DNA from: JAJFJD01 sp965228975
Lineage (GTDB): Bacteria > Pseudomonadota > Alphaproteobacteria > UBA8366
Reading direction: 5' to 3'
Assembly (NCBI GenBank): GCA_965228975.1
Contig: OZ245851.1
Span: 2,914,001-2,978,000 of the forward strand
Length of the DNA stretch: 64,000 bases
Positions 26,330 to 34,848 of the stretch are shown here, in pieces (the first letter of the stretch is position 1; every line of letters starts with the position of its first letter). Both the position numbers and the translations under genes were made by a program. The notes below the pieces were generated by a model. That model worked only from the letters and a program-made list of their open reading frames with translations, had not been told where the DNA came from and ran no database searches.

Positions 26330-29300
26330 CTATTCGGCGGGTGCTTTCCCGGCAGCGGACTGGGCATCGAGCCGGCGCTTTACGTCGCCGGGCGATCCCG
26401 TTCGTCGGGCCAGGACGGCATAAGCGGCGGGCACGACAAACAAAGTGAAGAATGTCGCCGCAATCACCCCCGAGAACACGACCGTGCCGATGACGATGCG
26501 GGTTTCCGCTCCCGCGCCCGAGGCGAGCAGCAAAGGAATCGATCCGGCCGCCGTGGTAATCCCGGTCATCAGGATCGGGCGCAGCCGGCTTTCCGACGCA
26601 TCGAGCAGCGCATCATGAAAGGCGGCACCCTGGTCGCGCAGTTGATTGGCGAATTCGACAATGAGGATACCGTTCTTCGCCGCCAATCCGACCAGCATGA
26701 TGAGGCCGATCTGACTGTAGATGTTCAGCGAGCTGCCGGTGACATACAAGCCGAAAAGACCGCCCGCGATCGCCAGCGGCACGGTCAGGATGATGATCAG
26801 CGGGTGAATGTAGCTTTCGAACTGTGCCGCCAGAACCAGGAATACAACGACGATGCCGAGGAGGAACACGAAAAGGAGCGAACCGCCCGACTCCTTGAAA
26901 TCCTGCGACTCGCCCTTGTAGTCGATCACCGCGCTCGGCGGCAGGATCTCACGCGCAAGCCCTTCCAGATAGGCCAAGGCCTCGCCAAGCGTATAGCCGT
27001 CCGCCAGGTTCGCTTCCAGGGTGATGGCGCGCACGCGATTGTAGCGGTTGAGGGTGCGCGAATCCGCGAACTCGCTGATCGTCACCAGGTTGGACAGCGG
27101 AATCAGCGCACCGGTTCGGTCGGACCGGACATAGATGTTCTCGATGCTCGTCGGGGTGCGCTGTGCATCCCGCTCACCTTCGAGAATCACATCATACTCC
27201 TCACCGCCGTCGATATAGGTGGTCACCCGGCGGGAGCCCAGCATCGTCTCGAGCGTGCGTCCGATGCTGTCGAGCTTGACGCCGAGATCGCCGGCCCGGT
27301 CCCGGTCGACGACCACACGCAACTGGGGCTTGGTTTCCTTGTAATTGTGATCGAGGCCGACCAGGCCGGGGTTGCTCTCGTTGATCTTTGCCAGAATCTG
27401 ATCGCGCCAAGACGTCAGTTCCTGGTACGTGCCGCCGCCGATCACGAACTGCACGGGTTTCTGGATACGGCCTCCGAACCCTTGCCGCATAACGGGGAAA
27501 GCGCGCACACCCGGCAAGTCGGCGATACGCCGCCGCACGTCGGCCATGATGTCCCAGCCCGACCGCCGCTCCGACCAGTCGGTCAGCACCAGAATGCCGA
27601 TACCGGTATTGAAGGACTCGATGTTTCCGAAAGCCCGTGGCGCCCGGATCAGCAGGCGGCTGACCTCGTTCTTCTCGACCAACGGCATGAGCCGCCGCTC
27701 AATCTCATCCATATAGCCCTCGATATATTCATAGGATGCGCCTTCGGGGCCATTCACGATCAGGAAGAATGCGCCCCGGTCCTCCTTCGGAGCGTATTCC
27801 GTCGGGATCTTCTGGAACAACCAGGCGGCCCCGCCGAGCAGGACAAGAAAACCAGCCGCAATCAGCACGGGCTTGTGGATGGTGAACGCCAGCGCCCGCC
27901 GATACGCTTTCTGAATCGGTGCGAACCCCCGTTCGACCCCCCGGGCGACCGCCGTCTTGGATCCCCCGCCTTTGAGGATTTTGGACGCGAGCATCGGAGA
28001 CAAGGTCAGCGCGACCAGGCTCGAAAAGATGACCGCCGCAGCCATGGTCAGGGCGAACTCGGAAAACAATCGCCCGACGTCCCCTTGCAGGAAGGTCATC
28101 GGCACGAAAACCGCAACCAGGACGAGCGTGGTCGCGATGACCGCGAAGCCGACCTGACGCGTTCCCTTGAACGCCGCAACCAGCGGCGGCTCACCGAGAT
28201 CCATGCGCCGGTGGATATTCTCCAGCACCACGATCCCGTCGTCGACCACCAAGCCGATCGCCAAGACGAGGGCAAGCAGCGTCAACAGATTAATCGAGAA
28301 ATCGAGTGCATACAGAATGATGAAGGTCGCGATCAGCGATACCGGCACCGCCACCGCCGGAATCAACATCGCACGGAAGCTGCCGAGGAACAGGTAGATC
28401 ACGATGACGACGAGGACGATCGCGATGAAAAGCGTCTTGTACACCTCGTCGATCGCACCCTGGACGAAGACGCTGGTGTCGTAGCTTTGCTTGATTTCCA
28501 TGCCGTCCGGCAGCGCCGCGTTTATCCGCGCCGCCTCGGCGCGTGCGGCCGCCGTCACGGCGAGCGTGTTGGCACGCGATTGCTTGATGACGCCGATACC
28601 GACCATCGGTACTTCGTTGCCGCGGAAGAAGGTGCGATCCTCGACCGCACCCTTCTCGATACGCGCGACATCGCCAAGCCGAACCAGATATCCATCCCCA
28701 CCGCGTGACAGCACCAATGTGCGGAAATCCTCCGGCGTGCGGAAACTGCGGTCGACCCGGACGGTGAACTGACGCATCCGCGATTCGACGCTGCCGGCGG
28801 GCAGTTCCACGTTGTCGGCGCGCAGCGCATTCTCGACATCCTCGACCGTAAGGCCGCGGGCGGCGAGCGCGGTCCGGTCAAGCCAAATGCGCATGGCGTA
28901 GCTGAGACCGCCGCCGACCCGCACCCGCGCGACACCGTCGAGCGCTGAGAACCGGTCGGTCAGATAGCGTTCCGCATAGTCGGTCAGTTCCAGCACACTC
29001 AACCGGTCGCTGACTAGATTAAGCCACATGATGACGTCGTCGTTGGAATCCGCCTTTTGAATTTCCGGCGGGTCGGCCTCTTCGGGAATATCGTCGAGGA
29101 TGCCGGCCACCCGGTCACGGATGTCATTGGCCGCTGCGTCGATATCACGGGAGACGTCGAACTCCACCGTGATCGTCGACCGCCCGTCCGCGCTCGATGA
29201 TTCGACGAACCGGATTCCCTCAACGCCGGCGATACGGTCTTCGATGATCTCGGTCACCCGCGTCTCGACAACATTCGCCGCGGCACCCGGATAGGTCGTT

Positions 29301-29443
29301 TCGATCGAAACGACCGGTGGATCGATGTCGGGATACTCACGCAGCGGCAGGCGGTCGAAAGCCACCAGCCCGAAGGCGATCAGCAGCAGACTGATCACCG
29401 ATGCGAAGACCGGCCGCGTGACCGAGACGTCGGACAACAACAT
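26330..29443 (-). CDS. RND efflux transporter, inner-membrane pump (system 2)
   Basis: 1037-residue HAE1-type multidrug pump. The N-terminus LLSDVSVTRPVFASVISLLLIAFG is typical. Segment four has GLVVDDGIVVLENIHRR, with the aspartate pair, and segment ten has GLAAKNGILIVEFANQL, with the lysine, so the AcrB-like proton relay is complete, unlike system 1. It lies 2 bp after its adaptor gene. No outer-membrane channel gene is present nearby. Confidence 0.95.
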   Translation of the reverse strand: MLLSDVSVTRPVFASVISLLLIAFGLVAFDRLPLREYPDIDPPVVSIETTYPGAAANVVETRVTEIIEDRIAGVEGIRFVESSSADGRSTITVEFDVSRDIDAAANDIRDRVAGILDDIPEEADPPEIQKADSNDDVIMWLNLVSDRLSVLELTDYAERYLTDRFSALDGVARVRVGGGLSYAMRIWLDRTALAARGLTVEDVENALRADNVELPAGSVESRMRQFTVRVDRSFRTPEDFRTLVLSRGGDGYLVRLGDVARIEKGAVEDRTFFRGNEVPMVGIGVIKQSRANTLAVTAAARAEAARINAALPDGMEIKQSYDTSVFVQGAIDEVYKTLFIAIVLVVIVIYLFLGSFRAMLIPAVAVPVSLIATFIILYALDFSINLLTLLALVLAIGLVVDDGIVVLENIHRRMDLGEPPLVAAFKGTRQVGFAVIATTLVLVAVFVPMTFLQGDVGRLFSEFALTMAAAVIFSSLVALTLSPMLASKILKGGGSKTAVARGVERGFAPIQKAYRRALAFTIHKPVLIAAGFLVLLGGAAWLFQKIPTEYAPKEDRGAFFLIVNGPEGASYEYIEGYMDEIERRLMPLVEKNEVSRLLIRAPRAFGNIESFNTGIGILVLTDWSERRSGWDIMADVRRRIADLPGVRAFPVMRQGFGGRIQKPVQFVIGGGTYQELTSWRDQILAKINESNPGLVGLDHNYKETKPQLRVVVDRDRAGDLGVKLDSIGRTLETMLGSRRVTTYIDGGEEYDVILEGERDAQRTPTSIENIYVRSDRTGALIPLSNLVTISEFADSRTLNRYNRVRAITLEANLADGYTLGEALAYLEGLAREILPPSAVIDYKGESQDFKESGGSLLFVFLLGIVVVFLVLAAQFESYIHPLIIILTVPLAIAGGLFGLYVTGSSLNIYSQIGLIMLVGLAAKNGILIVEFANQLRDQGAAFHDALLDASESRLRPILMTGITTAAGSIPLLLASGAGAETRIVIGTVVFSGVIAATFFTLFVVPAAYAVLARRTGSPGDVKRRLDAQSAAGKAPAE

Positions 29444-29445
29444 CG

Positions 29446-30549
29446 TCAGCCCTCCGCCGCGGGACGGATCACCGTATTGGCCTTCGAACTCGGCGACGGC
29501 CTTGGCTCCTGCTCGGATATGATCGTCACGGCCTGGCCCGGCCGCACGCGCGTGGTGCCGTGGGTGACGACTTTTTGACCGGCTTGCAGGCCGTCCAGGA
29601 TCTCCACTTCCCCGGGCCGGCGCGCGCCGACGGAGACCTTCTGGCGGCGTGCGTTGTTACCGGCGCTCTCGTCCACGATCATGACAAAGTTATCCCGCCC
29701 GCGGGGGATCAACGCCTCCTCCGGAATGATCATCGCCTGCCGTGCGTTCTTCAGCAGTTCCACCGTCATCAACAGGCCGGGTCGCAACAGACCATCCGGG
29801 TTCGGCAAGACCGCGCGCGCGATGATGGAGCGAGATACCGGATCGACTTGCGAGCCGATGCTCCGAAGCTCGCCTTGGAACAAGCGGTTGTTCACGGCTC
29901 GGGCCTTCGCGAGGATCGGCAGGCCCGGTTTCAGGGTGGTCAGATAGGTCGCCGGAACCGTCACGTCGACCTTTATCACGCTGAGATCGTAAAGCGTGGT
30001 GATCAGGTCGCCCGGCTCGACCAGGGCGCCGACACTGATATTCCGGATATCGACGATTCCGTCAAAAGGTGCTCGGATGACCCGCTTATCGATCCGGGAT
30101 TTTATCGCGTCCAACTGGGCTTCCGCCTGCTGAAGGGCGGCGCGGCGCTCGTCCAACTGTGCGGTCGCGGTGAATTTCCGGCTTTCCAGATTACGCGCCC
30201 GATCGAAGGCGAGCCGCCGTTCCGTCACGATCGCCTCGGCGGCGCGGAAATCGGCCTCTTCTTCCGATTTTTCCAGCTCGACCAGCACATCCCCCGCGCG
30301 GACCCTTTGCCCGTCGTCGAAATTAATCTTGACGATCGTTTCGGTGACGGTGGCGGTAATGCGTACGGTCTCGTTGGCGCGGGTCGTGCCGAGCGCCTCC
30401 AACCGGTCGACGAACTCGGCCAAACGCACGGCCGCGACGATTACCGGCTGCGGTTTACCCTTGCCCGGCTTCTGGGCGACCGCGGGCGTGCCGAACGGCA
30501 GGATGAGAAACGATAGAGCCGCTACGCCAAATAAGAATGTCCGACCCAT
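29446..30549 (-). CDS. RND periplasmic adaptor (membrane fusion protein, system 2)
   Basis: About 367 residues from the ATG at 30549 (MGRTFLFGVAALSF), which gives a clean signal peptide ending near TPAVAQ; the extension to 30597 would bury it. The lipoyl halves (TVTETIVKINFDDGQRVRAGDVL and VIRAPFDGIVDIRNISVGALV) flank a helical hairpin. GLLRPGLLMTVEL marks the beta-barrel domain. It delivers substrate from the pump to a TolC-type channel encoded elsewhere. Confidence 0.92.
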   Translation of the reverse strand: MGRTFLFGVAALSFLILPFGTPAVAQKPGKGKPQPVIVAAVRLAEFVDRLEALGTTRANETVRITATVTETIVKINFDDGQRVRAGDVLVELEKSEEEADFRAAEAIVTERRLAFDRARNLESRKFTATAQLDERRAALQQAEAQLDAIKSRIDKRVIRAPFDGIVDIRNISVGALVEPGDLITTLYDLSVIKVDVTVPATYLTTLKPGLPILAKARAVNNRLFQGELRSIGSQVDPVSRSIIARAVLPNPDGLLRPGLLMTVELLKNARQAMIIPEEALIPRGRDNFVMIVDESAGNNARRQKVSVGARRPGEVEILDGLQAGQKVVTHGTTRVRPGQAVTIISEQEPRPSPSSKANTVIRPAAEG

Positions 30550-30816
30550 TATGTATGCCGCTCCTATTTCCAACCACCGCGTAGAGATAGGCGGCAAAAT
30601 CGTCCTTTCAACGACCTGTCACATAAGGTTAGGCGAGCGATAAATTTCGTTAAGTGAATTGCCGTCCGGCAACCGCGCGCCACCCAATATCCACATATGG
30701 CACGGCGGATGCGGGACAAGTCCGGGTGACCGGCACGAGGCCGGCGCCGAAGCCTTGTCATCGCGGAAGGCGCATCACATACTCGGCCAACCGCCGCCCC
30801 GAATAAGGACACATCC
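30550..30816. other. Divergent intergenic region, no recognisable element
   Basis: Separates RND system 2 (leftward) from the acyl-CoA dehydrogenase-fold gene (rightward). It must hold both promoters. I see no convincing inverted repeat or standard box, and the open frames crossing it on the minus strand look like shadows. Confidence 0.5.
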
Positions 30817-32061
30817 ATGGATTTCGACCTCACCCCCGACCAACGGGATTTGCAGCAGCGCGCCCGTGATCTTGCGCAGAATGTCTTTGCCGCCCGCGCG
30901 CCGGAGATCGACAAGACCGAGGAATACCCATGGGACAACGCCAAGGCGCTGAACGAAGCCGGTTTCATGGGCATGACGATTCCCAAGGAATATGGCGGCC
31001 AGGGCCGAAGCTTTCTCGATGCGGTTCTGGTCATCGAACAGATCGCCATGGTCTGCGGCGTCACCGCGCGGATCGTCGTGGAATCCAACATGGGCGCGAT
31101 CAGCACCGTCATGCGCTACGGCACCGAAGAACAGAAACGTATGGCGGCGGACGTGATCTTCTCGCGCGCCGACAAGCCGGCGATCTGCATCACGGAGCCG
31201 GAGGCCGGCAGCGCCGCAACCGAAATGACGACGCGCGCGGACAAGCGCGGCGACAAATGGGTGATCAACGGCAAGAAACATTGGATCACGGGCGCCGGCG
31301 TGTCCTGGCTGCACCTGATCTTCGCCCGCGCCTTCGACGAGGACGGGACGGAACTGGGTATCGGCGGATTCCTGGCCCTGCGCGACGAGACGCCCGGTCT
31401 CCGCATCGGCGACCGCGAACCGACGATGGGCCTGCGCGGCATTCCCGAAGCCGAGGTCATCTGCGAGGACATGGAAGTGCCAGCGGACGCCTTGGTCGAA
31501 TCGCCCAGCGGCTTCAAGCGCGGCTTTGCCGACCTGATGAACGCCTACAACTCGCAACGGGTCGGCGCGGGCACCATCGCGCTCGGCATCGCCGCCGGTG
31601 CCTACGATCACGCGCTGATTTATGCGCAAAATCGCGAACAATTCGGACGCCCGATCGCCGAGTTCCAGGGCCTGCAATGGATGCTGGTCGACATGGACAG
31701 CCAGGTCGCGGCGGCCCGCGCGCTGATCTACAAGGCGGCGGCCAGCGCCGAGAAAAGCAACATGGGCTTCCCCGACGTGAAGCTGGCGGCGCAAGCCAAG
31801 ATCGTCGCTTCTGAGATGGCGATCAAGGTCACCAACGATGCGCTCCAGATGTACGGGGCCGCCGGTTATTCGCGGCGCAACCCGATCGAGCGCATGGTCC
31901 GCGACGGCCGGATGTTCACCATCGGCGGCGGCACCGCGCAAATCCTGCGCACCGTCGTGGCCTCGCAGATTCTGGGGCAGAAACTGCCGCAAACCCGCGA
32001 CGGGTACCTGAAATTGGCGCAACGGGAAGCCGCCGACAAGGCCGGCAACGCCGCCGAATAG
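30817..32061 (+). CDS. Acyl-CoA dehydrogenase-fold protein, possible 3-sulfinopropionyl-CoA desulfinase
   Basis: 414 residues with the full acyl-CoA dehydrogenase fold: CITEPEAGSAATEM (FAD-binding strand), the GFKRGFADLMNAYNSQRVGAG helix, and GAAGYSRRNPIERMVRDGRM. The catalytic glutamate is missing at both known positions: the C-terminal site reads TIGGGTAQI instead of IYEGT, and the alternative site reads NSQR with Gln247. Arg85 lies in GVTARIVVES. As I recall, 3-sulfinopropionyl-CoA desulfinase of Advenella uses Arg84 and Gln246 and lacks the base, which fits with a constant offset of one. That would release sulfite and propionyl-CoA. A plain dehydrogenase of unusual type remains possible. 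Confidence 0.8.
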   Translation: MDFDLTPDQRDLQQRARDLAQNVFAARAPEIDKTEEYPWDNAKALNEAGFMGMTIPKEYGGQGRSFLDAVLVIEQIAMVCGVTARIVVESNMGAISTVMRYGTEEQKRMAADVIFSRADKPAICITEPEAGSAATEMTTRADKRGDKWVINGKKHWITGAGVSWLHLIFARAFDEDGTELGIGGFLALRDETPGLRIGDREPTMGLRGIPEAEVICEDMEVPADALVESPSGFKRGFADLMNAYNSQRVGAGTIALGIAAGAYDHALIYAQNREQFGRPIAEFQGLQWMLVDMDSQVAAARALIYKAAASAEKSNMGFPDVKLAAQAKIVASEMAIKVTNDALQMYGAAGYSRRNPIERMVRDGRMFTIGGGTAQILRTVVASQILGQKLPQTRDGYLKLAQREAADKAGNAAE

Positions 32062-32150
32062 AGCGCCGACGGCGGCGCGGCTTCTCTTCTGTGAAACCGG
32101 TGGTAGACTGTCGGCGATTCGTTTGACGTAACCATCAAAAGAGGGAGCGA

Positions 32151-32597
32151 ATGTCCTTACCCGAAATCGGAAGCGACGCGCCTGGTTTCACCTTGCCGAA
32201 CCAAGACGGCAAGTCGGTGAGCCTGGCGGATTACGCGGGCAAGAACGTGCTGTTGTGGTTCTACCCCCGCGCATTCGGCAACAATTGAACCAAGCAAGCC
32301 AACGGGTTCCGTGATCGAACCCAAGACTTTGCCGACAAGAACACCGTCCTGTTGGGCATCACGTTCAGCTCGACCGAAGACCTGAAATCCTGGCGGAACG
32401 AGGTGGGGTACACCGCGGACCTGCTGCAGGACCCGGACCGTTCCGTCGCCATGGCCTATGGCGCGGCGGACAGCGCCGACCAAGAAAAGGCCACCCGCGT
32501 TTCCATCCTCGTGGGACCGGACGGCAAGGTTGCCAAGACCTATGCCGACATGAACGCCGAGGCCCATCCGGCCGAAGTGCTCGCGGAATTGGGGTAG
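32151..32597 (+). CDS. Selenocysteine-containing peroxiredoxin (in-frame UGA at codon 46)
   Basis: Reading from ATG 32151 gives a complete 148-residue AhpC/TSA-type peroxiredoxin if TGA 32286-32288 is read through as Sec46. The first half has the family start APGFTLPNQDGKSVSLADYAG and LLWFYPRAFGNN; the second half continues with TKQANGFRDRTQDF and RVSILVGPDGKV. In cysteine homologues the peroxidatic Cys occupies exactly the TGA position (FYPK..TPGCTKEACGFRD pattern). No cysteine codon exists in the frame, so this would be a one-Sec enzyme reducing peroxides with an external thiol. A SECIS-like hairpin follows. Ribosome binding site GAGGGAG lies upstream. Automated tools would call a truncated 45-residue or N-terminally shortened product. 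Sel genes are not in the window. Confidence 0.88.
32286..32322 (+). promoter_or_regulatory. Bacterial SECIS element with UGA codon
   Basis: The UGA is followed by 15 bases, then GGGTTC (32304-32309), loop CGTGATC (32310-32316) and GAACCC (32317-32322): a perfect 6-bp stem with a 7-base loop. The loop begins 22 bases after the UGA and has G at its second position. These agree with published rules for bacterial SECIS (a short stem 16-37 bases from UGA, a G among the first two loop bases). It would be bound by SelB. Confidence 0.8.
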
Positions 32598-32630
32598 CGT
32601 CCGGAGACGCACTCCTATTCCGATACGCAT

Positions 32631-32673
32631 AACGAAGGGCGCGATACCGACGATCGGTATCGCGCCCTTCGTT
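32631..32673. terminator. Bidirectional terminator-like hairpin between convergent genes
   Basis: Perfect 20-bp inverted repeat with a CGA loop: arm one at 32631-32650, arm two at 32654-32673. It sits between the selenoprotein gene and the convergent second acyl-CoA dehydrogenase. There is no long T-run on either side, so it may work through its exceptional stem stability. Confidence 0.7.
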
Positions 32674-32688
32674 CATTTGGCGAGTCTG

Positions 32689-33843
32689 CTAGGCGGCGGC
32701 CTTCACCGGCACGACCGGCGTATCCAGGATCGGGTCCAGGCCGAGCGCCAGCCGTCCCGTGAACTGCTGTTGGCGTTTCTCGGGCAACGGATGGAATTGC
32801 ACGCCATGCGCGTCGCGCAGCAACCGTTCCAACCCGAGCTTCGAGTAGAAACCCGAACCACCGGCGGTTTCCAAGGCCTTCTCGACCGTGGCGATCACGG
32901 CATTGGCGGCGATCGTCTTGCGGACGAGAATTGCGTTCGCGGTCTCCGGCGTCGCGTCGAACTGCCAATCGTTGGTGATACCGATCATGGCGTCGACCGC
33001 CAATTGCGCGGTGGTCAGCGTGTTGGTCAACTCGCCCAACTGAAACGGCGTCGCCGGATCGGCGATGCGCTTGTTCGCCTGGGTTTGCGCGATCTCGGCG
33101 GCGGCTTCGGCAACTCCGACATAGGCCGACAGGATCAGCGGCATGGCGACCGTCAGGATCACGTTGAACGCCATATGATAGGCATGGCGCGGCCGCCGCA
33201 TGACGACGGCCGCGTCCGGCACGAACACGCCGTCTAGGACGACCGTTTCCGAGCCCGTGGCCCGCATGCCGAGGGTATCCCAATCGCCGGCGCGCGATAT
33301 GCCGTCACTCGCGAACGGCACCGGGAAGTGCAGCACCTGCCAACCTTCCTCCGGGTCTTCATAGGGCGCGGACGTGACCAAAACGTCGCCCTTCGGCGAA
33401 CCGCTGGCGAAGGGCTTACGGGCGGTAACGCGGAAGCCGTCGGCGACGCGCTCCACCTCGCCGTTGGAGCCGAGCCAGTCGTTGGCGCCCGTGCTGACAA
33501 GCACCGCTTCCTTTTCGGCCACACGCTCCAGCAGTTTCTGCCCCGGCCGGCCGTTGCGGTAGTTGAAGACGGCGGCGGCCACGAGATGCTGATGCATCGA
33601 TACGGCCAGCGCGGTGGAACTGCAGTAATGCGCCAGACCGCGCAGGAAGGCGCACATCTCGCTATGCGAGGCACCACCCCCACCGAGTTCGGTCGGCACG
33701 AGCGCGGAAAATACCTTCCGCTCGCGCAGGGCGTCGTAATGGTCGGCGACGAACTCAGCCACTGCGTCGCGATCCGACGCACCCACAGCAAAACGCGGGC
33801 CGAGGTCTTCGAGGATGGCGTTGAGGTTGATGGAGGTCGTCAT
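32689..33843 (-). CDS. Acyl-CoA dehydrogenase family protein
   Basis: 384-residue flavoprotein. The N-terminal helical domain (FVADHYDALRERKVFSALVPTELGG), the middle beta domain (LGMRATGSETVVLDGVFVPDAAVV) and the C-terminal helices (KALETAGGSGFYSKLGLERLLRDAHG) are in the usual order. HPLPEKRQQQFTGRLALG ends the fold. It resembles the branch that includes SfnB/DszC-like flavin monooxygenases as well as true dehydrogenases; I cannot choose. It is 41 bp downstream of the alpha/beta hydrolase start-to-stop block and in the same direction, so the two may share a transcript. Confidence 0.82.
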   Translation of the reverse strand: MTTSINLNAILEDLGPRFAVGASDRDAVAEFVADHYDALRERKVFSALVPTELGGGGASHSEMCAFLRGLAHYCSSTALAVSMHQHLVAAAVFNYRNGRPGQKLLERVAEKEAVLVSTGANDWLGSNGEVERVADGFRVTARKPFASGSPKGDVLVTSAPYEDPEEGWQVLHFPVPFASDGISRAGDWDTLGMRATGSETVVLDGVFVPDAAVVMRRPRHAYHMAFNVILTVAMPLILSAYVGVAEAAAEIAQTQANKRIADPATPFQLGELTNTLTTAQLAVDAMIGITNDWQFDATPETANAILVRKTIAANAVIATVEKALETAGGSGFYSKLGLERLLRDAHGVQFHPLPEKRQQQFTGRLALGLDPILDTPVVPVKAAA

Positions 33844-33884
33844 GGCTTCGTTTCCTTCTCGTCAAGCAATCGGGGTTTAGGGAT

Positions 33885-34733
33885 TTACGCGGCTGATTTT
33901 CGAATCGCGCACCAGTTGGCGATTTCGACGTGACTTTCGATGGCGGTCGCAACGGTCTGCGGATGGGTCAGCGGCGACATGTGCCCGGCCCCATCGATGA
34001 TGCGATCGGAGCAACCGGGCACGCGCGCACGAACGATCGCGCAGATGCGGCGGAAGGACTTGCAGGTCGCTTCGCCGCACACCACCATCGTCGGCGCGGC
34101 AAGCCCCATCAGATCGGTAAGCGTTGTGACGTTGTTCAGATTCGATTTGTAGGCATCCGCCGTTTCCATCGTCATGGCGAGGAACCGGTCGCGCGCTTTG
34201 TCGGACAGGCCGTTCCAGGTTCCGTCCCCGTTGTGATTGTCGATGAAACGCCGCCAGGCGGCTTCGGACCTGCCGGCCTCGGCATCGGCGATAAAGGCGC
34301 ACGCGAGGATCCGCGTGGATTGGAAAAGGGCGGAATCGCCGGACTGCTTCAGCAACGGTGTCAACACCGGCTCGATGAGCACGAGCCCTTTGAGCATTTC
34401 CGGATATCGCAGCGCGAGCCGGGTCGCGGTCGCGCCACCGTAGGAATGCCCGACCACATGTACCGGCCCGACATCCAAGTGATCCAGCAGCCCGGCGACC
34501 AAGTCCGCCTGGTCGTCATGAGTCAATTCCCGGTTGCCGCGCCAACTGTCGGTTTTACCGAAACCGATCAGATCGGGCGCAATCAACCGGACATCGCCGT
34601 CGAGGAGAGGCGCAACCTTCCGCCAGTGCGCGGACGAGGTCCCGCCGGCATGCAGCAACAGGATTGTGTCACCCGTCGCGGGTCCGGTATCGGTGTAATT
34701 CGCATTCAAGCCGTTTACTGTGATCTCGGGCAT
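33885..34733 (-). CDS. Alpha/beta hydrolase
   Basis: 282-residue single-domain hydrolase. The oxyanion strand is LLLHAGGTSSAHWRKVAP, the nucleophile elbow is VGHSYGG, and the C-terminal histidine is in DGAGHMSPLTHP. The start is the ATG at 34733, preceded by GAGGAG; the open frame continues to 34793 without support. No signal peptide is seen, so it is cytosolic. Esters, lactones or C-C bonds are possible substrates. It is transcribed toward the acyl-CoA dehydrogenase gene. Confidence 0.85.
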   Translation of the reverse strand: MPEITVNGLNANYTDTGPATGDTILLLHAGGTSSAHWRKVAPLLDGDVRLIAPDLIGFGKTDSWRGNRELTHDDQADLVAGLLDHLDVGPVHVVGHSYGGATATRLALRYPEMLKGLVLIEPVLTPLLKQSGDSALFQSTRILACAFIADAEAGRSEAAWRRFIDNHNGDGTWNGLSDKARDRFLAMTMETADAYKSNLNNVTTLTDLMGLAAPTMVVCGEATCKSFRRICAIVRARVPGCSDRIIDGAGHMSPLTHPQTVATAIESHVEIANWCAIRKSAA

Positions 34734-34848
34734 TTCTATTCTCCTCGTTGGCGACCGGTCTCCGGCCGTCATTGGCCATCGAACCGGGTACAACGATAGA
34801 AGCGCCCGATTTCAGCCGGATTTCCGGCAAACGGGAGAAGGGTTTCAA

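Noticed and set aside
26615..28708. A 697-residue open frame on the plus strand
   Set aside because: It is antisense to the RND pump of system 2, and its composition (Arg, Asp, His, Gln) is that of a shadow frame.
30564..31112. A 182-residue minus-strand frame upstream of the RND adaptor
   Set aside because: It crosses the intergenic region and runs antisense into the start of the acyl-CoA dehydrogenase-fold gene; no family resemblance.
32286..32288. TGA as a simple nonsense mutation making the peroxiredoxin a pseudogene
   Set aside because: It lies exactly at the catalytic cysteine, the rest of the frame is intact, and a SECIS-like hairpin follows. The nonsense alternative is not formally excluded until sel genes are found.
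34720..34848. Upstream extension of the DUF2141 gene to the GTG at 34720
   Set aside because: It would run through the divergent hydrolase start and place the signal peptide internally; the TTG at 34849 has a good ribosome binding site.
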